From Devosia sp. (GTDB lineage: Bacteria > Pseudomonadota > Alphaproteobacteria > Rhizobiales > Devosiaceae), in the NCBI GenBank assembly GCA_016713105.1, contig JADJPS010000007.1, positions 22,501-86,500 on the forward strand: DNA of 64,000 bases, in the 5' to 3' direction. Of the stretch, positions 31,586 to 39,929 are shown one piece after another; positions within the stretch are counted from its first letter, which is position 1, and each line of letters opens with the position of its first letter. A program made the translations under genes and the position numbers. The notes under the pieces were generated by a model. That model made no database searches, was not told the origin of the DNA, and saw only the letters and a program-made list of their open reading frames with translations.

Positions 31586-32434
31586 TCATAGCGGCATCTG
31601 GCGGTGCCGCGCCAGTGCATCCGGAGGGGCGAGATTGTCGATCAGCTCGGCATAGCGGCGACTCGCTTCGGCGTTGGGCGAACCGACCTCGAACAGCCCC
31701 GTGGCCTTCAGCCCCGGCTTCTGGTGCGCGATCACCACCTCCCCCGCGACCAGCCGCGAGCGCAGCACCGACAGCGCCGCGCCGAAGGCAGGATGGGCAC
31801 GCGCCCGCGGATAGAATGACAGCACGTAGACGTACCAGAACAGGTTGTAGCGAAAGAACGGGAACTCGACCGCGAGAAAGCGTGAACCGATGCCGTACCG
31901 GCACGGCCCCAGCGGTCGACGGACGGTCCAGTGTTCGAGGAGCGTATCGACGGCGCCCACCGCGACCGGATGGTCGACAAGGTCCTGCCGGAAGCGGAAG
32001 GCATCCAGCACGGCCAGCGTCACGCCGGGATTCGACGCATCGGTGTCGGGACCGGTCCCGTACTTGAGAACGCTGCAGCGCCAGCCGCCATCGGTGGCCG
32101 GGGTGGCGAGCAGGTGCTCGAAGCTGATCGCGAGGCGCGGATCCTCACCACCGAGCCATCGGCACAGTAGCCGCAGGGCCGATCCGGTGTGGCACGGTTG
32201 CACGGCGAGATGCGGGCCGGGGCGAATGCGGCCATCGACTGTCTGACAGCGGAGCAGCGTGGCAACGATGCCAGCGGCGACCGGATCGGCAGGGGATAGT
32301 CCCAGTTCCGCCAGCATCAGCCCGCAGTCGAGCGTCGAGAACGGGCTGCCAATGCCCCAGCGCCCATCGGCACCGGCCCAGAAGTCGCCACCGTTGACCT
32401 GCCGCTTCTGGATCAGCGCGGCGATGCCGGGCAT
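31586..32434 (-). CDS. Prenyltransferase/squalene-oxidase-repeat (toroid fold) protein
   Basis: A 282-residue protein with the repeats of the terpenoid cyclase / protein prenyltransferase alpha-alpha toroid: NGGDFWAGADGRWG, LDCGLMLAELGL, PATDGGWRCSVL and DASNPGVTLAVLDAF. It lacks the DxDD motif of squalene-hopene cyclases, so cyclisation is not implied; such short toroid proteins have no fixed function and could bind a hydrophobic or carbohydrate ligand. I chose ATG 32434 with GGAGG upstream. It is 25 bases ahead of the epimerase gene on the same strand. Confidence 0.75.
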   Translation of the reverse strand: MPGIAALIQKRQVNGGDFWAGADGRWGIGSPFSTLDCGLMLAELGLSPADPVAAGIVATLLRCQTVDGRIRPGPHLAVQPCHTGSALRLLCRWLGGEDPRLAISFEHLLATPATDGGWRCSVLKYGTGPDTDASNPGVTLAVLDAFRFRQDLVDHPVAVGAVDTLLEHWTVRRPLGPCRYGIGSRFLAVEFPFFRYNLFWYVYVLSFYPRARAHPAFGAALSVLRSRLVAGEVVIAHQKPGLKATGLFEVGSPNAEASRRYAELIDNLAPPDALARHRQMPL

Positions 32435-32642
32435 TTCGCGAGCCTCCAACTTGGACCTCCTTCGATCAAGTCGATGATCGCGCAAGCGCGCCTCGACCGC
32501 ATGACGTGGATCAAGCCACGCCCGCCCCCATGCCCGGACACCGCCGCCGGCCATTCGCGACGCCCCCTGCATGATCAGGATCATGTCGGACCTGGGCCGA
32601 TTGTGCCAGAAGTGGCGCCGGACAACCCGGGAGACGTCTGGA

Positions 32643-33368
32643 ATGCTGGAATTCGGCGAGCGCGTGGACGGCTATGCGGTTCGCGTCGTCAACGAGCGCG
32701 AGGTACGGGCCGGGGCCGGCCTTCTGCTCGTCCCCGCCCTGATCGCTTTCTTCAGCGCCTGCAGTACCGGTGATTTCACCCTCGCCCGCATGGTCATCCT
32801 GGCGTTCGCGGTGGATTTTTCGATCCGTGTCTTCGTCAGTCCGCGATTCGCTCCCAGCCTGGTGCTCGCTCGCTACCTGGTGCGCAAGCAGCAGCCTGAG
32901 TACAGCGGTGCACCGCAGAAGCGCTTCGCCTGGAGCCTCGGCCTGGTCATCGCGTCGTTCATGCTGGTGTGGACGACCGGCTTCAACCTCGCCGGCCCGG
33001 TGGCCGTGCTGGGCTGCCTCACCTGCATCGTGCTGCTCTGGTCCGAAAGCGTGCTGGGCGTGTGCATCGGCTGCACGCTCTACAACCTCGTGCACCGGGA
33101 GAGGGCCCAGCACTGCCCGGGCGGCAGTTGCGAGGTGGAGCCGCGCTCTGCGAGCGGAAGCGTCAGCTTCTGGCAGGTCTCGGTCGCCGTCGCCCTCCTG
33201 ATCGGACTCGCCGCCGCCGCCCCGGTGGTTGCGGGACTGGATCAGCCAGGCGTCGGCCCCGATCGCGCTGACAGCGCTCTCACACCGTCCGCCGAATGCG
33301 AAGTGCCCGACTTTGCCAGGGCGCTCGGGCACGAGGAGTTGTGGAGGCGCCACAATGGCTGCGCGTAG
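32643..33368 (+). CDS. DUF4395 family membrane protein
   Basis: A 241-residue inner-membrane protein. The DUF4395 core is at 1-150: FGERVDGYAVRVVNEREVR followed by four hydrophobic segments and ESVLGVCIGCTLYNLV, whose CxxC pair is typical. After it comes a further hydrophobic segment and an exported-looking tail with CEVPDFARALGHEELWRRHNGCA containing two more cysteines, suggesting thiol or redox chemistry. The role is unknown. The start at ATG 32643 was chosen for the GGGAG upstream and the family N-terminus; the gene is divergent from the toroid gene and converges on the Crp-like gene with 6 bases between. Confidence 0.82.
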   Translation: MLEFGERVDGYAVRVVNEREVRAGAGLLLVPALIAFFSACSTGDFTLARMVILAFAVDFSIRVFVSPRFAPSLVLARYLVRKQQPEYSGAPQKRFAWSLGLVIASFMLVWTTGFNLAGPVAVLGCLTCIVLLWSESVLGVCIGCTLYNLVHRERAQHCPGGSCEVEPRSASGSVSFWQVSVAVALLIGLAAAAPVVAGLDQPGVGPDRADSALTPSAECEVPDFARALGHEELWRRHNGCA

Positions 33369-33374
33369 GCCATC

Positions 33375-33929
33375 TCAGCCGCGCGTACGCCGCACGGCCA
33401 GTTCCCGGTAGAGCGCTTCCCGCGAGACCCCCAGTTCAGCGGCCAGGGCCTGCCACTGGCCCCGATCCGGCAACGTCCGGTTCTCGCCGAGCCAGGCATC
33501 GAGGCGACCGGCGACGGTACGCAGCGTACGCAGTTCGGCGCGCGTCCTCGCCCGCTGGACCGCATGCGCCAGTTGTGCCGCCCACGCTTCGGCCAAAGCC
33601 GCATCCGCCAGCAGCGCTGCACGAAACACCGACACCGGCTGCACGATCAGCCGCGTCTGGCCATGGCTGATCGCGCCGCAGTGATAGTTCACGGAATAGG
33701 CGGAGGCCTCGGCGATGACGTCGCCCGGTCCGGCGGCCTGCAGCACCACCGGGACGCCGCCGGCGGTGTGGCGGAGCAGGCGCACCATTCCCTCCAGCAC
33801 GAAGCCCATCTGCCTGACCGGGTCGCCGTCGTGAAACAGCGCCTCGCCATCCTGCAGCTGGCGGCGCGTGCCGGAATCCGACTCGAAGTACGCCCTGATC
33901 GTCGTCACCGGTGACACCCCCGCGGCCAT
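33375..33929 (-). CDS. Crp/Fnr family transcription regulator
   Basis: A 184-residue regulator with an N-terminal cyclic-nucleotide-binding-type beta barrel (DGEALFHDGDPVRQMGFVLEG) and a C-terminal winged helix-turn-helix (GQWQALAAELGVSREALYREL). No cysteine set of an Fnr-type iron-sulfur cluster is present, so it is not an oxygen sensor of that kind; the ligand is unknown. The domain is on the short side for the superfamily. Its ATG overlaps the stop of the membrane-protein gene by 4 bases, so it is made together with the YafK-type envelope genes and may regulate them. End of that operon. Confidence 0.88.
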   Translation of the reverse strand: MAAGVSPVTTIRAYFESDSGTRRQLQDGEALFHDGDPVRQMGFVLEGMVRLLRHTAGGVPVVLQAAGPGDVIAEASAYSVNYHCGAISHGQTRLIVQPVSVFRAALLADAALAEAWAAQLAHAVQRARTRAELRTLRTVAGRLDAWLGENRTLPDRGQWQALAAELGVSREALYRELAVRRTRG

Positions 33930-34510
33930 CAGGTGCAGGTCACCCTCAGTTCGGCGAAACCCTCGATATCGGCCGAGAACACCATGACCGTGCAACTGGT
34001 GCCGATCAGCGTGCCGAAGCCGGTCTCGACGATCGGGCCGGCACCCTCGATGTCGACGCTGTCACCGGTGATGCCGCCGACCTTCACCACGGCGCGGCTC
34101 TGGCAGATCGGCACGGTTTCCCCCGGAGTCACCATGAAGCGCGTGCCGAGCGGGATGCAGTCGGTGGCGGGCAGGCTGGGATCGACGGCGGCGGTGACCG
34201 TCTGTTCGCCGGCCGCAGCCGGAGCAGCGGGGACGGCTGCCGGCGCAGCGGTGGCGACGGCGTCGAACTCGGCCTCGAGCCGCACCATGCGGTCCTGCAG
34301 GGCCAGCAGCCCCGCGGCGGTGCCGTCGTCGACCGGCACGGCCAGCGCCTCGGTGCGGACTGCCAGCTGCTCGAGGCTGGTGCGCATCTGCACCAGTTCC
34401 TCGGTGACCGCGCGGGTGCGCGCATCGGCCTGCATCTGCACCACCACCGAGCCGGCGAGCGCGATCAGGCCGACGAAGGCGGCAAGAAACGGGATCAGGC
34501 GGTCGATCAT
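33929..34510 (-). CDS. Membrane-anchored coiled-coil protein, hypothetical
   Basis: A 193-residue protein with an N-terminal signal anchor (IDRLIPFLAAFVGLIALAG), an adjoining coiled coil (about 25-90) rich in Glu/Gln/Leu, an Ala/Pro hinge, and a C-terminal beta-rich domain of about 90 residues beginning DCIPLGTRFMVTPG and ending ELRVTCT, with three cysteines. The body is predicted outside the membrane. I do not recognise the C-terminal domain. It overlaps both the transpeptidase-fold gene upstream and the Crp-like gene downstream by 4 bases. Confidence 0.8.
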   Translation of the reverse strand: MIDRLIPFLAAFVGLIALAGSVVVQMQADARTRAVTEELVQMRTSLEQLAVRTEALAVPVDDGTAAGLLALQDRMVRLEAEFDAVATAAPAAVPAAPAAAGEQTVTAAVDPSLPATDCIPLGTRFMVTPGETVPICQSRAVVKVGGITGDSVDIEGAGPIVETGFGTLIGTSCTVMVFSADIEGFAELRVTCT

Positions 34511-35289
34511 GACCAGGCGGCGATAGCGGCGCATTGCGGCCCCTCCGCGTCGGCGCCGAAGCGGTACTCGCCTTCGCAGGCTGCGACCCGGGGCGGGACC
34601 TGTTCGGCCTCGAACAGGTCGTAGCCCTGCTTGAGATTGCGCCAGTAGCCCAGCCAGGTGCTGTCGCCCTCGACCGCAAGAGCGGTCGCCGTCAGGCGGA
34701 ACGGAAACACGTGCACGTCGACGGCGTCCTGCCCCCGCTCGAGCGCGGCCTCCACCATAGCGTAGACCTCGTCGACGCTGTCGTCGCCGATGGCATAGCA
34801 GCCCACCGACGAACAGCCCCCGTGCACCATCAACGCCGAACCGGTGCGGCCCAGTTGCCGGTCGTAGGCATTGGGGAAGCCGAGGTTGAAACTCAGGTGA
34901 TGGCGGGAGTTCGGGTTGAGCTGCTTCTGGCCGACCCTGTAGAACCCCTCTGGCGCCTGCCGGTCGCCTTCCTTGAGCTTGGGACCCAGTTCGCCGGAGT
35001 AGGTGCAGATGTCGTAGCCGCGGAACAGCCCGTAGCGCCCCGTGGCCGCCTGCAGCCAGACCTCCAGCCGCTTCTCACGCTTGTAGATGCGCACATGCGC
35101 CGGGGCCCCGAGCCGGAAGCCGGCTTCGTCGAGGTCGGCAACGAGCTTGCCGCGGTCATAAGCCCCACGTTCTGCGATCGCTGGCACTCCTTGCAGCAAT
35201 CCGGGATGCCGGAGGGCAACCAGCGCTGCGGCGACCAGCCCTAGCACAAGCACGAGGCCAATGCCGAGATGGAAGGGCCGCAATCGCAT
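34507..35289 (-). CDS. YafK-type L,D-transpeptidase-fold protein, membrane-anchored
   Basis: A 260-residue murein-active protein of the YkuD fold, YafK (DpaA) branch. An N-terminal hydrophobic segment (8-28) anchors or exports it; the fold runs from about 65 to 180 with the active-site motif MVHGGCSSVGCYAI (His156, Cys159, Cys164). YafK-like enzymes cut the link between peptidoglycan and an outer-membrane lipoprotein rather than forming cross-links, a role by analogy only. It lies 12 bases after the paralogous lipoprotein gene and overlaps the next gene, so it is in the same operon. Confidence 0.9.
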   Translation of the reverse strand: MRLRPFHLGIGLVLVLGLVAAALVALRHPGLLQGVPAIAERGAYDRGKLVADLDEAGFRLGAPAHVRIYKREKRLEVWLQAATGRYGLFRGYDICTYSGELGPKLKEGDRQAPEGFYRVGQKQLNPNSRHHLSFNLGFPNAYDRQLGRTGSALMVHGGCSSVGCYAIGDDSVDEVYAMVEAALERGQDAVDVHVFPFRLTATALAVEGDSTWLGYWRNLKQGYDLFEAEQVPPRVAACEGEYRFGADAEGPQCAAIAAWS

Positions 35290-35301
35290 GGCAAGGCGGC
35301 G

Positions 35302-36330
35302 TCAGGCGCGATGCAGTCGCGGCGCCGGCACCGGAGCGACCTTGCTGGGATCGATCACCTTGGCCGCATCGCCACCGCCGAACAGCCCGCCGATGAAGCT
35401 GCCGATTGCCTCGCCGCGGGCCCTGGCCTCGGCCTCGGCCGCTGCCGCCCGCTCGGCATCTGCGGCGGCCCTGGCCGCCTTGTCCTCGAGGCTCGCAACC
35501 TGCCTGGCGATCTCGGCCTCGTCGGCCGCCATCTTGGCGCGCAGTCCCGCCGGCACCGCCTGCGCCACGGAGGCCGGGCAACTGGCCGCCGCCTCGAGCG
35601 CTGTCTCGCCCGGCACGTTGAAGACATATTCCTTGCTGCATACGTCCCAGGTCGGCGGCCGCTTGGTCAGCTCGAAGCTGTCATAGCCTTCCTTGATGTC
35701 CTTCCAGAAGCTCATGTGCGGGCTGTCGGCGTTGCGCGCGAGGTTGGTCGCCGTCATCCGGAACGGGAAGATTTGCAGCTGGAACGAGGGATTGCCGCCC
35801 TTGAAGGTCTCGCGCGCCAGGGCGTAGATCTCGGCGATCGACTCGTCGGTCATCGAGTAGCAGCCGCGCGAGGAGCAATCGCCGTGGACCATCAGGTCCG
35901 AGCCGGTGCGTCCCCAGACGCGGTCGAACTTGTTGGGATAGCCGGTATTGAACGCCAGGTAGTAGTTGGAGTTCGGGTTCATCAGGCCCGGCGTGATGGT
36001 ATAGAAGCCCTCGGGCGACTGTCGGTCGCCTTCCTTGACCTTGGGACCGAGCGCCCCCGACCAGGCGCAGATCTCGTAAGTCTTGAACAGCTTGAAGGTG
36101 CCGCGCGACTCCTTCCAGACTTCCAGTTCGTTGCTCTGCTTGATGATGCGGATCATCATCGGAGCGGCGGGCGAGGATCCCATGGCGGCGAGCTTGTTGA
36201 CCGTTTCCTGCTTCAGCGGCTGGTTGGCCTTGGCATTTGCCGACGGGCGAAAGCCGCCACAGGCCGAGAGCGTCGTCGCAAGGACGAGGATGGCGACGAC
36301 GCCGAGTATGCTGCGCAGCAGGGTGTTCAC
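35302..36330 (-). CDS. YafK-type L,D-transpeptidase-fold lipoprotein
   Basis: A 342-residue envelope lipoprotein. The signal ends in the lipobox LSAC (Cys24). The catalytic domain has SGALGPKVKEGDRQSPEGFY and the active-site motif MVHGDCSSRGCYSM (His149, Cys152, Cys157). It is clearly a paralogue of the next gene: same order of motifs, GPKxKEGDRQxPEGFY in both. After the domain comes an Ala/Glu-rich coiled coil (about 255-315) absent from the partner, then a Gly-rich FIGGLFGGGDAAKV stretch that could touch a membrane. First gene of the operon. Confidence 0.9.
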   Translation of the reverse strand: MNTLLRSILGVVAILVLATTLSACGGFRPSANAKANQPLKQETVNKLAAMGSSPAAPMMIRIIKQSNELEVWKESRGTFKLFKTYEICAWSGALGPKVKEGDRQSPEGFYTITPGLMNPNSNYYLAFNTGYPNKFDRVWGRTGSDLMVHGDCSSRGCYSMTDESIAEIYALARETFKGGNPSFQLQIFPFRMTATNLARNADSPHMSFWKDIKEGYDSFELTKRPPTWDVCSKEYVFNVPGETALEAAASCPASVAQAVPAGLRAKMAADEAEIARQVASLEDKAARAAADAERAAAAEAEARARGEAIGSFIGGLFGGGDAAKVIDPSKVAPVPAPRLHRA

Positions 36331-36454
36331 GACTGGCGACCCGAATCCGATCCGACTTGCCGCTGCGGTACGCGCGGCACGGTTTCCAAAGCGTATGCCG
36401 GGATGGTTACCCGCCCCTTGCCAGCTATTGAATGCGCCGCGTCGTCACGCGTGA

Positions 36455-37414
36455 TCAATTCAAATTGCTGCCGATCGCGAGGAATTTGTCACGCCTGTGT
36501 TCCCGGATTTCCAGCCGACCCCGGCTGCCGACGAAATCGGTGAGGAACTGACCGATCCCGCGTGACGTCGCCGCCATCACCTCTGCGTGATGCCGGTGCG
36601 CTCCCCCTGCCGGTTCGGGGATGATGCCGTCGATGACCCCGAGCGAGAGCAGGTCCGAGGCGGTGATCTTCATGGCGTTGGCGGCGTCCTGCGCCTTGGC
36701 GGCGTCGCGCCACAGGATCGAGGCGGCACCCTCGGGCGAGATCACCGCGTAGATGGCGTTCTCGAGCATCAGCACCCGGTTGGCGGTCGCGATGGCGATG
36801 GCGCCGCCCGAACCGCCCTCCCCGATGATGATGGCGAGGTTGGGCACGCCCAGTTCCAGGCACTTCTCGGTCGAGCGCGCGATGGCCTCGGCCTGTCCGC
36901 GCTCTTCGGCGCCGATCCCGGGGTAGGCACCGGCCGTATCGACGAACGACAGCAGCGGGATGTCGAAGCGATCGGCCATCTCCATGATGCGCACCGCCTT
37001 GCGATAGCCCTCGGGGCGCGACATGCCGAAATTGTGCTTGAGCCGGGTTTCGGTATTGGAGCCCTTCTCCTGCCCCAGGATCGCGACCGGCCGGCCGTTG
37101 AAGCGGCCGAAGCCGGCCTGCAGTGCCGGGTCCTCGGCGAACTTGCGGTCGCCGGCGAGCGGTGTCCACTCGGAGATGAGGGTCTTGATGTAGTCGGAGA
37201 AATGCGGTCGCTGCGGGTGGCGCGCCACCTGCATCTTCTGCCACGGCGTGAGCCGCCGGTAGATGTCGACCAGAGCCTCCTCGGCCCGCGCCGACAGCCG
37301 CGACACTTCCTCGTCGATGGAGACGGCCTGGTCGGAGGCAGCGAGGGACTTGAGTTCGGCGATCTTGCCTTCGAGATCGGCAACCGGCTTTTCGAAATCG
37401 AGATAGGACTGCAT
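36455..37414 (-). CDS. accA: Acetyl-CoA carboxylase carboxyltransferase subunit alpha
   Basis: Forms the carboxyltransferase with AccD and moves the carboxyl group from biotin to acetyl-CoA, the first step in fatty acid synthesis. The 319 residues match AccA: YLDFEKPVADLEGKIAELK at the N-terminus, the FGMSRPEGYRKAVRIMEMAD block, PLLSFVDTAGAYPGIGAEERGQ and the oxyanion-hole motif GEGGSGGAIAI. ATG 37414 gives the family start. It lies upstream of xerD but on its own transcription unit. Confidence 0.97.
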   Translation of the reverse strand: MQSYLDFEKPVADLEGKIAELKSLAASDQAVSIDEEVSRLSARAEEALVDIYRRLTPWQKMQVARHPQRPHFSDYIKTLISEWTPLAGDRKFAEDPALQAGFGRFNGRPVAILGQEKGSNTETRLKHNFGMSRPEGYRKAVRIMEMADRFDIPLLSFVDTAGAYPGIGAEERGQAEAIARSTEKCLELGVPNLAIIIGEGGSGGAIAIATANRVLMLENAIYAVISPEGAASILWRDAAKAQDAANAMKITASDLLSLGVIDGIIPEPAGGAHRHHAEVMAATSRGIGQFLTDFVGSRGRLEIREHRRDKFLAIGSNLN

Positions 37415-37629
37415 CCAACCCGCCAAATGGCCCCGGGGAACGGGCGCTCACTGGCGCCCCAAAGTGGCCGGAAAGTGGCGAGGGCGGCGCGGCAAGTCAA
37501 GCGTGCACAGGCTCGAGGCATGCCGGAGGCCGCAATCGCCCGGCAGCGTCGTGGTTAACCAAAGCATGACGCTTTCGTGGCAATCATTGCTGACGGCCCG
37601 CGTATCGGCCGGTTGACGAGTACACGACC

Positions 37630-37971
37630 ATGACTGTCGCCCATGCCCTGGTAGACCTCGAGTGCCCGCACTGCCAGCAGACCTTCGTCGAGAATGCCGC
37701 CCTGGTCCGACCCTGGGGTACCGCATGGTGCTCCGAGTGCGGGCGCTCCTTCCACCTCGATCCAAACGCAGAAGCGACAGCCCGCATGCTGCAGGCCGCC
37801 AAGGCGGCCCGGCGGGAGCGGCGCCAGCGCGTCGGCGATTTCCGCTCGCTGCTGAACGAACCGGTGCCCCGCCTTGCCAGGGCCGACTCCCAGAGGCTGA
37901 TGGGCGACGTGCTGAGCACGCTCGATGGCCTGCTGGAACGGCTGGACAACCTGCACCGCCGACATTCCTGA
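37630..37971 (+). CDS. Hypothetical zinc-ribbon protein, 113 aa
   Basis: A small cytosolic protein with two CxxC pairs in the first 40 residues (LECPHCQQTF and WCSECGRSF), a zinc ribbon by appearance, followed by a long basic helix (AAKAARRERRQRVGDFR) and a leucine-rich C-terminal helix. The family is not known to me; a nucleic-acid or protein-adaptor role is a guess. The ribosome site is weak. It is convergent with xerD, 11 bases apart. Confidence 0.7.
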   Translation: MTVAHALVDLECPHCQQTFVENAALVRPWGTAWCSECGRSFHLDPNAEATARMLQAAKAARRERRQRVGDFRSLLNEPVPRLARADSQRLMGDVLSTLDGLLERLDNLHRRHS

Positions 37972-37982
37972 GCCTTCGGGCT

Positions 37983-38897
37983 CTAGCCGGCCTCCGCCAG
38001 CGGATGGTGCGTCTCGACCAGCGCCTTCAGCCGCTCGTCGAGCACGTGGGTGTAGATCTGCGTGGTCGAGATATCGGCATGGCCGAGCAACGTCTGCACC
38101 ACCCTCAGATCGGCGCCTCCGGCGAGCAGGTGGCTGGCGAAGGCGTGCCGCAGCACGTGCGGTGAGATCCGTCCCGCCCCGATCCCGGCCCGCGCCGCGA
38201 GGCCCTTGAGCTCGCGCGCGAACACCTGGCGGCTGAGATGGCCGGCCTCGCCCGCCGCCGGAAACAGCCACGGGCCCGCCTCGAGCGTTTCCTGATAGGA
38301 CCTCACTGCGTCGCGCGCCCGGTCGGTCAGCGGTACGATCCGCTCCTTGCCCCCCTTGCCGCGAATGGTGAGAAAGGCCGCCTCGCGCAGCACCGCGATG
38401 CGTCTCAGCTCGACCAGTTCGGACACCCGCATGCCGGTGGCATAGAGCAGTTCGAGCAGCACGTAGAGCCGGCGCGCCATGTCGCGTCGCGCGTCGGTGA
38501 TGTCCTCGGCATTGGTTTCCGCCTCGGCCTGCCCCAGCAGCCGGTCGATCTCGGCCACCGACAATACCCTGGGCAGCGCCCGACGGGCCCGGGGTGAAGG
38601 CACGATGCGGGTCGGATCGTCGCCGCGCACGCCGTCGGCGGCGAGAAAGCGATGAAACTGCCGCACCGCCGACAGCCGCCGGGCGCTCGATGATGCGGCA
38701 AGCCCCTCGGCCGCCAGCGCAGCGAGATAGCCGGCCACCTGCTGGCGGTCGGCGGTGAGCGGACCGAGACCGGCCCGTCCCAGGAATCCGCAATAGTCGA
38801 CGAGGTCCCGCCGATACGCCGCGATGGTGTTGCGGGCCGCGCCGCGCTCGGCGCTCATCATTTCGAGGAAGGCCTCGACCAGATGGCCGCCGGTCAT
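37983..38897 (-). CDS. xerD: Site-specific tyrosine recombinase XerD
   Basis: Resolves chromosome dimers at dif together with XerC at the division site. The 304-residue protein has the N-terminal SAM-like core-binding domain (1-105) and the catalytic domain with the full set of residues: Arg157 (ATGMRVSEL), Lys181, His247 and Arg250 (HVLRHAFASHLL), His273 (LLGHADI) and Tyr282 (IYTHV). Length and the position next to aroK/aroB and accA, as in relatives, support a housekeeping Xer protein rather than a phage integrase. Its ATG overlaps the stop of the small membrane-protein gene. Confidence 0.95.
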   Translation of the reverse strand: MTGGHLVEAFLEMMSAERGAARNTIAAYRRDLVDYCGFLGRAGLGPLTADRQQVAGYLAALAAEGLAASSSARRLSAVRQFHRFLAADGVRGDDPTRIVPSPRARRALPRVLSVAEIDRLLGQAEAETNAEDITDARRDMARRLYVLLELLYATGMRVSELVELRRIAVLREAAFLTIRGKGGKERIVPLTDRARDAVRSYQETLEAGPWLFPAAGEAGHLSRQVFARELKGLAARAGIGAGRISPHVLRHAFASHLLAGGADLRVVQTLLGHADISTTQIYTHVLDERLKALVETHHPLAEAG

Positions 38898-39199
38898 TCT
38901 ATGCCTGGCTGCAGCGTGCGCACCTCAGCGTCGCCCTGGGCCTCGCCTTCGGTCGGCGCATCCCTGGCCGGAACGTCTGCAGCCGGAACGTCTGCGGCCG
39001 GGACATCCCGACGGGTGGTGTCGATCTCCCGGCGCACCAGCGGGTCGCGATCGGGAGACGGCACGAGTTCGCGCGCCGGAATGCGGATCGTCACCTGCTT
39101 CTCGCGCGGCGTGACGGCGGCCACGAGCGCGAACATGCCCCCCAGCGCCAGCCCCGCGAGAACCAGCAGAACAACGATCAGTCGAATGAGGGTCGGCAT
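38894..39199 (-). CDS. Small single-pass membrane protein, hypothetical
   Basis: A 101-residue protein with one N-terminal transmembrane helix (LIRLIVVLLVLAGLALGGMF) and a periplasmic Pro/Asp-rich tail with a five-residue repeat (AADVP) two and a half times. I do not know its function. It is coupled to xerD by a 4-base overlap and lies head to head with aroK. The tail's low complexity suggests a flexible spacer. Confidence 0.72.
   Translation of the reverse strand: MPTLIRLIVVLLVLAGLALGGMFALVAAVTPREKQVTIRIPARELVPSPDRDPLVRREIDTTRRDVPAADVPAADVPARDAPTEGEAQGDAEVRTLQPGIE
38967..39011 (-). repeat. 15-bp tandem repeat inside the small membrane-protein gene
   Basis: Two near-identical 15-base units (38967-38981, 38982-38996) and a diverged third encode the repeated Ala-Ala-Asp-Val-Pro of the periplasmic tail. 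In-frame repeats of this kind can change copy number without breaking the frame. Confidence 0.6.
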
Positions 39200-39329
39200 G
39201 GCAATCCGCTCTTGTCACGCGGCCGCGAGTGTCGACTGTTTCGCGTGACCGATCAAGGCCGCACCATACCGGCCATTGACTTTATGCCGCCCTAACGGTT
39301 CAACGCCGCAGATGAGGAGACAACGGCCG

Positions 39330-39929
39330 ATGTCACGCGACGCCGCCCCTGGACGCGACGACCAGCGCGACGAGTTGCTGCGGCTGGCGGACGGCAGGCC
39401 GATCGTCCTGATCGGCATGATGGGCGCCGGCAAGACCACTGTCGGCCGTCGCCTCGCCGCCCGGCTCGGCCGCCACTTCGTCGACAGCGACGAGGAGGTG
39501 GAGAAGGCCGCCGGCATGTCGATCGAGGACATCTTCCGCACCCATGGCGAGGCCGACTTCCGGACCGGGGAGGTGCGGGTGATCGCCCGCCTGCTGAAGG
39601 ATCGCGGCATGGTCCTGGGCACTGGCGGCGGCGCCTTCATGAATGCCGAGACCCGCGCCCTGATCAAGGCCTCGGCGATCTCGGTGTGGATCAAGGCCGA
39701 TTTCGAGCTGCTGTTCCAGCGCGTCTCGCGCCGCTCCAACCGGCCGCTGCTCAAGACCGCCAATCCGCGCGAGACGCTGATGAAGCTGATCGAGCAGCGC
39801 TATCCCACCTATGCCGAGGCCGACGTGACGGTGGTCTCGAGCGACGTGCCACAGGACCAGGTGGCGAGCGAGGTGATCGAGGCGATCCTTGCCCGCTTCG
39901 GAGCCGGAAAGACCGCAGATCATGATTGA
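39330..39929 (+). CDS. aroK: Shikimate kinase
   Basis: Phosphorylates shikimate at the 3-hydroxyl with ATP in aromatic amino acid synthesis. The 199-residue protein has the Walker A GMMGAGKTTVGRRLA, the shikimate-binding FVDSDEEVEKAAGMSI with its Asp-Ser-Asp motif, EADFRTGEVRV, the GTGGGAFM loop and the lid RRSNRPLL. ATG 39330 was chosen over earlier in-frame Met codons because GAGGAGA lies about 12 bases upstream. It overlaps aroB by 8 bases, so the two are co-translated. Confidence 0.95.
   Translation: MSRDAAPGRDDQRDELLRLADGRPIVLIGMMGAGKTTVGRRLAARLGRHFVDSDEEVEKAAGMSIEDIFRTHGEADFRTGEVRVIARLLKDRGMVLGTGGGAFMNAETRALIKASAISVWIKADFELLFQRVSRRSNRPLLKTANPRETLMKLIEQRYPTYAEADVTVVSSDVPQDQVASEVIEAILARFGAGKTADHD

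Noticed and set aside
37983..38897. Phage or island integrase
   Set aside because: The tyrosine recombinase has XerD length and motifs and lies in the usual chromosomal order; no attachment-site repeats or tRNA are nearby.
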